Shown: in pieces, positions 1 through 5,837 of the stretch | How positions within the stretch are numbered: position 1 is the first letter of the stretch | Layout of the letters: each line of letters opens with the position of its first letter | DNA from: Acidobacteriaceae bacterium | Lineage (GTDB): Bacteria; Acidobacteriota; Terriglobia; Terriglobales; Acidobacteriaceae | Direction: 5' to 3' | NCBI GenBank assembly: GCA_030049955.1 | Contig: JASIJX010000370.1 | Span: forward strand, 1 to 8,120 | Length of the DNA stretch: 8,120 nt | Notes under the pieces: model-generated | Database searches by the model: none | Seen by the model: only the letters and a program-made list of their open reading frames with translations | Told to the model about the DNA's origin: nothing | Position numbers and translations under genes: made by a program

Positions 1-33
1 AAATGATAACGAAGTTGCCAAACGCCGAGAGCG

Positions 34-148
34 AGTGGCAGGCGTTGTGATCCGACAACGTCCAGTGCCGAGTTCAAGAACACACCAGGTTCTTCGTGAG
101 CGGTTGGGGATGGCACGAGTGCACCGCTCAATGCAGGTATCTGCCACT
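34..148. other. Nested inverted repeats, possible structured RNA
   Basis: No convincing gene is visible in 1-195. Four mutually compatible inverted repeats are. An outer 8-bp pair, AGTGGCAG (34-41) with CTGCCACT (141-148), encloses three hairpins: CGTTGT/ACAACG (43-48 with 55-60, 6-nt loop), AAGAAC/GTTCTT (76-81 with 89-94, 7-nt loop) and TGAGCGGT/ACCGCTCA (97-104 with 123-130, 18-nt loop). Together they would form a multibranch fold of about 115 nt. Neither strand shows a T-run right after the fold, and I recognise no known RNA family. AACGCC (21-26) can compete for GGCGTT (41-46). Some of these pairings may be chance. Confidence 0.25.
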
Positions 149-195
149 GAAGATCCGGGCGACTAAATGAGCCGACGCAGAGCAGGTCGAATGCC

Positions 196-390
196 TCATG
201 TGATCTCGGGAAGATCGTGTGAGAATAACTTGTCCGCTTTGAGAAGATCGTCAGTGACCGCAAGCGCAGCGCTTACCAGCTCACGGCAATGGGTAGTCGG
301 ATGGGTTGGAAGATTGCCAGAGGACAATGCCAGGTCCGCTTGAGTGAGCAGCCTTTTCAAGGCGAGTAGCTGATTGCGCGGCGATGCCAT
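196..390 (-). CDS. Small hypothetical protein (64 aa)
   Basis: I do not recognise this protein family. The frame is open from a GTG at 441, but the ATG at 390 is the better start: the 17 residues before it are unlike the rest, and the GTG has no ribosome binding site. The ATG has only a weak GGGA very close upstream, so the start is uncertain. The 64-residue product begins MASPRNQLLALKRLL and ends SHDLPEIT. It looks soluble, with two likely amphipathic helices (about residues 5-22 and 36-52), one cysteine (C35), and no signal peptide or membrane segment. It lies 137 bases beyond the stop of the 447-residue membrane protein on the same strand, so the two could be co-transcribed. Third-position base bias is modest, and a chance open frame cannot be excluded. 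Confidence 0.4.
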   Translation of the reverse strand: MASPRNQLLALKRLLTQADLALSSGNLPTHPTTHCRELVSAALAVTDDLLKADKLFSHDLPEIT

Positions 391-495
391 ATCCCAACCA
401 TAGCACCAAAGCAAGCGCTCGCTGTTAAGCCTTAAACGCACTTTTCAGACAGCACCCGAAATCCGGGAAGCCGTCGTCAATGTAGTATGCTAGCG

Positions 496-523
496 CGCAT
501 CGGCATTGCACAGCCATGATGCG
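496..523 (-). terminator. Hairpin just past the stop of the membrane regulator-like gene
   Basis: CGCATC (496-501) pairs with GATGCG (518-523), and inside it GGC (502-504) pairs with GCC (513-515). This leaves a 2-nt bulge and an 8-nt loop. Read on the minus strand, the stem begins five bases past the TGA of the 447-codon gene. It is not followed by a T-run, so it is not a canonical intrinsic terminator. It could mark the 3' end of the message or be a chance stem. Confidence 0.25.
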
Positions 524-527
524 GCTT

Positions 528-1871
528 TCACCAAAAATACGCTGCGACCACTTTGGGAGTTGCGGGCTCGCGATCGATGATTTGGATCTTCAACACAACT
601 TCAATATTCTTTTGCGCCCAGGTCCGCGGCGCACCCGGAATTCGGGAAAGTTGGTCTGAATCGGTAATGAACTCGCTGGCTGCTGTCGTCCCGGGCCCAG
701 TGATTCCGGCCACCAGGACGACCGGCTTACCGGTGTCCTGATCGAGATACCGGGCGACAATAGCATAGTCGTCGTAGTTATTCGTAGCCTGAAGTCTTCG
801 GTCGACGCTCCATCGGGTCTTGGAATGGGAGAAGGTATCTTCGATCCAGAGTTCTTGCATATCGGGATCGTTCCCGAAGCGGAATCGAAGAGCACTAGTG
901 GAGCGAAGAGCCCAGGGATTGTCAAATGCTCCGATCAGGATGGCTGGCCCCGTCTTTAGATCGGCGATCGTGGACGTATTGCTCGATTCATACAACAGTT
1001 TGCGATGTCGGGATTCGAGAAAACTCGTGAGAGTTACATATGATCGAAAGTCAGCTAGCTCGACAGCATCCTTGCCAGGCCGGGGCATTTGCGAAATTTC
1101 TGAAGTATCCGAGCTCGCTGCGGGTGTCGGCGCATTGGGAATCGGCTGAGTCGGCAGATAAGGAAGATAGAACGTAATTGCATCGTCAGAGTTTAGAGCT
1201 GGCGACCAGAACTCCTCTAACGGGGACTTGATTCTATGGATGAAGTAAAACAAAGTCACGGCCAAGCAAAGAAAGGCCAACAGAGCTAGGGTTACCAAAA
1301 CTGGCCGGCCACGCCTGAATCGCGAATCCGTCGGTGGCAATGGTTCAACGGCGACTTCATCCGCGGGAACCGAATCTCCATTCCAGGTCGGCTTGCTTAC
1401 TTTGATCGATTGTTGATTAACCTCGCGCGCCCGAGCCGGGCTGGCAGTGGGGCCAAGGTCGAATCGAGGTATATAAGAGCCGATTGGGAGACTGATCCGA
1501 ATCTCCGATTCATGTCCCGGGTCTTGGTAATACAGGGCTAGCCTCTTGCGGAGTTCGGTTGCGGCGACTCGCACAATCGGATCTCCCGCCGTGTCGTAAG
1601 TCGCGGGTCTTCCGAAAACAGTGGCGCCAATGGTGCGCTCCTTCAGAGATTCGCCGCGACCCTTGATGGTTTCGCCGACTACGAACCTCAAAAAGCTCGG
1701 GAGTCGTTTGCTGTTGCAGAAATGATTGTTCGAGAGTAGGCGGGACACCTGCTGCTCAATCTCGGATTCTTCCACTCTGAAAGCAGCAGTCCCACTGCCG
1801 TCACGAAGGTCCACCGCTTTCCCCTCCAGAAGGAGCAATGTTACGCGTGCAGGTTGGAGAGAGTCAAGCAT
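528..1871 (-). CDS. Single-pass membrane protein with winged-helix-like N-terminal domain, possible transcription regulator
   Basis: This 447-residue protein has three parts. Residues about 35-137 form a conserved domain I associate with acidobacterial proteins (NSKRLPSFLRFVV, KERTIGATVFGR, YDTAGDPIVRV, LRKRL, ISLPIGSYIPRF). Its last part resembles an OmpR/ToxR winged helix: a recognition-helix-like DPIVRVAATELRKRL, then a beta-wing-like stretch ending in GSYIP. After a Pro-rich linker comes one membrane segment (about 190-212) preceded by RFRRGR, which puts the N-terminus in the cytoplasm. Residues 213-447 should be periplasmic and end in a well-structured region (GAFDNPWALRS, YDDYAIVARYLD, VVLVAGI, VVAAYFW). 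The ATG start has AGGA only 3 nt upstream. A GTG at 1775 (codon 33), just before the conserved domain, is an alternative. The gene is divergent from a TonB-dependent receptor gene, which suggests local regulation. DNA binding is inferred from resemblance only; a structural or signalling role is possible. Confidence 0.88.
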   Translation of the reverse strand: MLDSLQPARVTLLLLEGKAVDLRDGSGTAAFRVEESEIEQQVSRLLSNNHFCNSKRLPSFLRFVVGETIKGRGESLKERTIGATVFGRPATYDTAGDPIVRVAATELRKRLALYYQDPGHESEIRISLPIGSYIPRFDLGPTASPARAREVNQQSIKVSKPTWNGDSVPADEVAVEPLPPTDSRFRRGRPVLVTLALLAFLCLAVTLFYFIHRIKSPLEEFWSPALNSDDAITFYLPYLPTQPIPNAPTPAASSDTSEISQMPRPGKDAVELADFRSYVTLTSFLESRHRKLLYESSNTSTIADLKTGPAILIGAFDNPWALRSTSALRFRFGNDPDMQELWIEDTFSHSKTRWSVDRRLQATNNYDDYAIVARYLDQDTGKPVVLVAGITGPGTTAASEFITDSDQLSRIPGAPRTWAQKNIEVVLKIQIIDREPATPKVVAAYFW

Positions 1872-1900
1872 GGGTCCTGGCCGGATAATCTGCTGATTCC

Positions 1901-1948
1901 AAAGGGTCCTTACATGAAAGAACTCGCACTTTACTGTAAGGACCTTTT
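1901..1948. promoter_or_regulatory. Long interrupted inverted repeat in the divergent intergenic region
   Basis: The left arm AAAGGGTCCTTACA (1901-1914) and right arm TGTAAGGACCTTTT (1935-1948) match as inverted repeats over 14 positions, with one difference that is a G-U pair in RNA. The inner 10 bp (GGTCCTTACA/TGTAAGGACC) are perfect. AAAG (1917-1920) and CTTT (1929-1932) extend the symmetry inward around an 8-nt centre. Arm centres are about 30 bp apart, near three helical turns, as expected for two sites on one face of the DNA. The repeat lies between the divergent starts at 1871 and 2030, so an operator is likely. On the plus strand it could instead act as a leader hairpin ending in TTTT. 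Confidence 0.5.
1909..1937 (+). promoter_or_regulatory. Candidate sigma-70-type promoter for the receptor operon
   Basis: CTTACA (1909-1914, four of six matches to TTGACA) is followed after exactly 17 bp by TACTGT (1932-1937, which keeps the T, A and final T of TATAAT). Both elements fall inside the arms of the inverted repeat, so a protein bound there would block it. It would give a 5' leader of roughly 85 nt before the ATG at 2030. The match is weak, and no equally good promoter was seen for the minus strand. Confidence 0.25.
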
Positions 1949-2018
1949 CGCTCTCGATTAGGTGGGCCTATCGTTCAGACTCGTATGTAGGGACAGCTAA
2001 TGAATCGAATCATCTTTT

Positions 2019-2025
2019 GGGAGGT
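2019..2025 (+). promoter_or_regulatory. Strong ribosome binding site that sets the receptor start
   Basis: GGGAGGT lies four bases before the ATG at 2030, an ideal Shine-Dalgarno arrangement. The in-frame ATG at 2000 has only AGGGA (1989-1993) upstream and would add ten residues ahead of the signal peptide. The site therefore favours 2030. Confidence 0.7.
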
Positions 2026-2029
2026 CAAT

Positions 2030-5000
2030 ATGCGATGTGCACAGAAAAACAACATTTTCACGTCAATTAGCTTGTCATTTTCCTGCGTCATAGCGCTGCT
2101 CATCTGCGCGCTATCGCCACTCTCAGCCCAGGTCACTGTGGGTGGAGTCGCTGGAACAGCGAAAGACTCCTCGGGTGCAGTCGTACAGAATGTTCGACTG
2201 ACGCTTACCAACGAGGCAACGAAGGTGCAACAGACAACGGAGTCCAGCGCAATGGGCGACTTTGGATTTGCCGCTGTCCCTGTCGGCACTTATACCTTGA
2301 CCGCCGAAGCCAGCGGTTTCGAGACCTATAGGAGTACCGGCATTCAGGTCCATGTGCAGAACACCGTGACGATTGATGTTCAGCTGATAACGGGGAGCGT
2401 GACGCAGCAGGTCACCGTCACAGCCGAGGTGCCGCTGCTCCAGGCGCAGGACGCCTCCCTCGGCCAGACTGTGCCGGCTGTGCAGGTGAACGACCTACCA
2501 CTCAACAACCGAAACTGGCTCTCCATGGTCTTGCTTGCTGCCGGTACAGTAACGAATCCAAATGTATCCGAGGACAATCCGAACAATGGCGAATCGATCA
2601 ACGGCATCGATGAGAGCTCGGTGGATTACCGGTTGAATGGGATTGATGACAACGTCGTCGTCTTTGGAAATGTCAGTATTGGGAACTTCGGTGGAGCAAG
2701 CGTTCAGCCCATCCCTGACGCCATTCAGGAATTCAAGCTACAGGATGGAGACAACAGCGCAGAGTTTGGACAGTTCGCTGGTGGTGTCGTAAATGCTGTA
2801 ATCAAGGCCGGCACCAACCAGTTTCACGGAGACGGTTTTGAGTACTTCAGGAACGAGGCTCTGAATGCCAATGACTATTTCAACAAGCTCAATGGCGTCC
2901 GGCGGCCCGAATACCGGCAAAACCAGTTTGGGGGAACTTTCGGCGGTCCTGTCCGTCTTCCCCACCTCTACAACGGCAAGGACAAGACCTTCTTCTTTGT
3001 CGACTATCAGCACACCGCGGTCGATGCGGCTGCATCGTTTACTGAGACCGTGCCCACGAACAATATGCGCAAGAGCAGCTTCACCAATCTGCAGGATCTG
3101 ATCACGTATAACAGTGGTACGAACACCGATGCTTTGGGGCGCAAGTTCTCCTTTGGTACCGTTTTGGATCCAGCCACCACCCGTTCCGTTGCGCCCTCAG
3201 CGGTGGATCCGGTGTCCGGATTTGCTAACACGACCTCCAGCACCATCTATGTCCGTGATCCGTTCTACAGCGGCGGCAGCGTCTCGGGGATTAGCGACTT
3301 CACGACTCTCACCTCGATGCTGAACATTCTGCCAACGGGGCGAATCGATTCCAACGCCGTGAGCATTCTCTCGTTGCTTCCGGCTCCGAGCGGCACGGGA
3401 TTGACCAACAATTACTTCTCAGCCCCGCCCTACACGGACACGGTCAATCAATATGACATTCGTATGGATCAGAACTTCAGCGCGAAGGATCTTGCGTGGG
3501 GAGTTTTCGACAAGAGTTCTCTTACGGCGTCTTCCTACCAGCCATTCCCGGGAATTGCTGGAGGCGCAACCTCCATCAGCCCGCTCGATCGCGAGCCGCA
3601 TTATGAAATTGCATTGAACTATACGCATGTCTTTTCCTCCAACCTTGAGAACGCGATGACCGGCGGATATGATCATGTCTTTCATGACCAGACCATTCCC
3701 ACGTCCTACACCAATGGCCTGCCGGCGCAATATGGCATTCAAGGAATTCAGCAGATTGCGGGCAATGGTGGTTTGCCAACTTTTGCTCCAAGTGGCATCG
3801 CCACTTTTGGCGGCCGGCGCTACCAGCCAACGATCCAGACAACGACGGCTCTGCAGTTTCTTGACAATCTGATATGGACACGCCACACCCACGAAATCCA
3901 CATGGGATTCGAATTCAATCACCTTCGCGCGAATATCATTCAGCCTTCCTATAGTCGAGGCGAATTTGATTTCAACGGCCAGTATTCCAATATCCCGAAC
4001 AAGAACAACAGTCTGACTGGCGTGGCTGACATGCTGCTGATTCCGACTGCAACAACGGTTCCCAACGGGATATCGAATTTGGGCGGGCCCAGTGCGTACG
4101 ACGGCTCCAATTTTGCCGGCACCGACTACTTCAGCGATTATTACGGTGCTTATGTGCAGGACAACTGGAGGCTGCGGTCCTCTCTGACAGTCAATCTCGG
4201 CTTGCGGTGGGATTACTCTTCGCCATTCGGAGAGAGCAACGGTAGACAGGCAAACTTCATTGCCGGTGGCAACGGCAATGGAAACACCGGCACTTACTAC
4301 ATCCCGAACAAGGGATGCTCTGTCACTCGATCCGCGACTTTCAACGCGATCCTCTCTGGCTATAACATATCAGTCGATTGCGTCTCCGGCCTTGAGGCGA
4401 ATCAGGCGCAGAAAGACAGTTTTGCGCCGCGTGTGGGCTTCGCTTATCGCTTCCGTCCGCGACTTGTATTGCGAGGCGGATATGGGATCGCCTACGGGGC
4501 GTATGACAGTGTGGGCTACGGAGGCACACTCGGAACCAATTATCCGTTCCAGTACTTGATTACAAACCCAAGCGACACATCTCAGTCTGCGATCACGTTG
4601 TCAAACGGTCAGACCGCCACGATCGAAAGCACCTTTAACGTGATCAATCTCGCTAACCCGGCTTCAGTGACCGGAACGGGCTTAAACCTGTACGGCAAGC
4701 AGTACAATTACCGGACCCCTTACGATCAAAGCGCCAACCTTACCCTGGAAGATCAGTTTACGAATCGAGATGCAATTCAGGTTGGATATGTGGCGTCTCT
4801 CGGAAGAAATCTCGATGCCTTCGGGGTGCACAATTCGCCCTCAGAGATCTTGCCGCCTGGTACCAACCAGACGCCTTACCTGCCGTTTCCGACCCTGGCA
4901 CCCAATGCTCAGTTTCTGCAGACGATCGCGGTCAGTAACTATAACTCCATGCAGGTGGTCTACCAGCATCAGTTCAAAGACAACCTGGTGTTCCTGGCAA

Positions 5001-5701
5001 ATTACACATACGGCAAATGCATGACAAACCAGGTGGGAAAGACGGACCTCACGCCGGGTGGAAGCTTCAGGGCGGAATGGCTTCCCGGATTCGGGATCGG
5101 GCCTGACTACTCTCTCTGTGCTTCCGACGCGACCCAAGTGACCCACGTATCCGGCGAGTATGCTTTGCCCTTTGGACACGGAAGGGCATTTCTGGCTGAT
5201 GCCAACCGATTGGTGGACGCATTGGTCGGAGGCTGGAATGTTAACTACATCTTTACGTATCAAAGCGGGCAGCCCTTTACAATCTCGTGCCCGGTGGCCA
5301 CTAGTTCAGATTTTGGTTGTAACGCCAACCTCGTATCAGGCCAGAACCCCTATGCAGGACCGCATAACCGTACTCAGTGGCTGAACCCAACTGCTTTTGC
5401 GGAGCCTCCGGCTGCAACCACCATTGGGCAAACTGACCTTAGCCCTCTGGGGAGTGCGGCAGATCAGGTGAGGGGGCCGGGGTTCGCCAACTTGGATTCA
5501 TCCATCTTCAAGCAGTTCAGTTTGCGCGGAGACAATCGGATCGAATTCAGGGCGGAGACATTCAATACGTTCAACAGCGCGGAATTTCAAAATCCAAGCA
5601 GTCAGAACAATTTCACAAATCTGACGAAGTTCAGCGTGATAACTGCCGATCGAAACGGCACCGGCCGACTCGGCCAGCTTGCCCTTAAGTTCATTTTCTG
5701 A
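2030..5701 (+). CDS. TonB-dependent outer-membrane receptor with N-terminal carboxypeptidase-regulatory-like domain (Oar-like)
   Basis: The 1,223-residue product should sit in the outer membrane and import or bind a large substrate using TonB energy. Residues 1-33 are a signal peptide with cleavage near LSA|QV. Residues about 36-120 form a beta-sandwich carboxypeptidase-regulatory-like domain (GTAKDSSGAVV, GDFGF, PVGTYTLTAEASGF). A plug domain follows at about 130-265 (VNDLPLNNRNW, YRLNGIDDN, PIPDAIQEFK, SAEFGQFAGGVVNAVIKAGTN). The family hallmark block is at 298-326 (QNQFGGTFGGPV, KTFFFVDYQ). The rest is a large beta-barrel ending LALKFIF, with the terminal Phe typical of outer-membrane proteins. 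Cys pairs in two presumed outer loops (GCSV ... VDCVSG, and SCPV ... FGCN) could form disulfides. Length is normal for the acidobacterial group. The gene precedes a secreted alpha-glucosidase, suggesting an alpha-glucoside ligand, though the sequence does not prove it. No SusD-like gene accompanies it here. Confidence 0.95.
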   Translation: MRCAQKNNIFTSISLSFSCVIALLICALSPLSAQVTVGGVAGTAKDSSGAVVQNVRLTLTNEATKVQQTTESSAMGDFGFAAVPVGTYTLTAEASGFETYRSTGIQVHVQNTVTIDVQLITGSVTQQVTVTAEVPLLQAQDASLGQTVPAVQVNDLPLNNRNWLSMVLLAAGTVTNPNVSEDNPNNGESINGIDESSVDYRLNGIDDNVVVFGNVSIGNFGGASVQPIPDAIQEFKLQDGDNSAEFGQFAGGVVNAVIKAGTNQFHGDGFEYFRNEALNANDYFNKLNGVRRPEYRQNQFGGTFGGPVRLPHLYNGKDKTFFFVDYQHTAVDAAASFTETVPTNNMRKSSFTNLQDLITYNSGTNTDALGRKFSFGTVLDPATTRSVAPSAVDPVSGFANTTSSTIYVRDPFYSGGSVSGISDFTTLTSMLNILPTGRIDSNAVSILSLLPAPSGTGLTNNYFSAPPYTDTVNQYDIRMDQNFSAKDLAWGVFDKSSLTASSYQPFPGIAGGATSISPLDREPHYEIALNYTHVFSSNLENAMTGGYDHVFHDQTIPTSYTNGLPAQYGIQGIQQIAGNGGLPTFAPSGIATFGGRRYQPTIQTTTALQFLDNLIWTRHTHEIHMGFEFNHLRANIIQPSYSRGEFDFNGQYSNIPNKNNSLTGVADMLLIPTATTVPNGISNLGGPSAYDGSNFAGTDYFSDYYGAYVQDNWRLRSSLTVNLGLRWDYSSPFGESNGRQANFIAGGNGNGNTGTYYIPNKGCSVTRSATFNAILSGYNISVDCVSGLEANQAQKDSFAPRVGFAYRFRPRLVLRGGYGIAYGAYDSVGYGGTLGTNYPFQYLITNPSDTSQSAITLSNGQTATIESTFNVINLANPASVTGTGLNLYGKQYNYRTPYDQSANLTLEDQFTNRDAIQVGYVASLGRNLDAFGVHNSPSEILPPGTNQTPYLPFPTLAPNAQFLQTIAVSNYNSMQVVYQHQFKDNLVFLANYTYGKCMTNQVGKTDLTPGGSFRAEWLPGFGIGPDYSLCASDATQVTHVSGEYALPFGHGRAFLADANRLVDALVGGWNVNYIFTYQSGQPFTISCPVATSSDFGCNANLVSGQNPYAGPHNRTQWLNPTAFAEPPAATTIGQTDLSPLGSAADQVRGPGFANLDSSIFKQFSLRGDNRIEFRAETFNTFNSAEFQNPSSQNNFTNLTKFSVITADRNGTGRLGQLALKFIF

Positions 5702-5729
5702 GCCGCTCGCGACACCAGCTTACAGACCG

Positions 5730-5791
5730 ATCCGCTCGGGACGAGCGCGTCAAGCGGATATGGGAGCACTGCTCTTGCGAGAGACGCTCCC
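5730..5791 (+). other. Two tandem hairpins between receptor and alpha-glucosidase genes
   Basis: The first can form as ATCCGCT (5730-5736) with AGCGGAT (5753-5759), or as a tighter alternative CGCTCG (5733-5738) with CGAGCG (5742-5747) around GGA. The second pairs GGGAGC (5762-5767) with GCTCCC (5786-5791) and, inside it, CTCT (5772-5775) with AGAG (5780-5783) around a tetraloop. Neither is followed by a T-run, so they are unlikely to terminate transcription fully. Stems like these can protect the 3' end of the upstream message or lower expression of the downstream gene. Confidence 0.35.
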
Positions 5792-5837
5792 GCCGTTGAG
5801 AACAACTATGTCTTGGCTCCGAAAAGGTGAGTTGTGA
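5760..5837 (+). CDS. Possible 25-codon leader ORF overlapping the alpha-glucosidase start
   Basis: An ATG at 5760 opens a 25-codon frame (begins MGALLLRETLPPL, ends LRKGEL). Its TGA (5835-5837) overlaps the GTG start of the glucosidase gene as GTGA, the arrangement of translationally coupled genes. An internal ATG at 5808 would give a 9-residue version. No good ribosome binding site precedes either ATG, and the peptide resembles nothing I know. It may be a chance frame. Confidence 0.2.
   Translation: MGALLLRETLPPLRTTMSWLRKGEL

Noticed and set aside
34..148. tRNA, 5S rRNA or integron attC site.
   Set aside because: Arm lengths and loops do not match a tRNA cloverleaf, the sequence lacks 5S features, and no GTTRRRY/RYYYAAC core pair in attC layout was found.
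1..272. Open frame of about 90 codons on the minus strand, running off the left edge (possible TTG start at 263).
   Set aside because: It has no ATG or ribosome binding site and overlaps the small ORF at 196-390. Its residues suggest no family, and its length is within reach of chance at this base composition. More sequence to the left would settle it.
590..925. 111-codon minus-strand frame overlapping the 447-codon membrane protein gene.
   Set aside because: It is in a different frame from the conserved C-terminal domain of the true gene and has low-complexity, implausible protein composition.
1901..1948. The inverted repeat as a small transposon (MITE) or the ends of an insertion sequence.
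   Set aside because: No flanking target duplication is visible, the loop is only 20 nt, and no second copy occurs in the window. A regulatory site fits the location better.
3419..3922. 167-codon minus-strand frame within the receptor gene.
   Set aside because: It is antisense to the beta-barrel coding region, with no start signal and no recognisable domain.
2000..5701. CRISPR array or tandem repeats within or around the receptor gene.
   Set aside because: No regularly spaced direct repeats were seen. The Gly/Asn-rich run near 4261-4300 is only a short low-complexity loop of the barrel.
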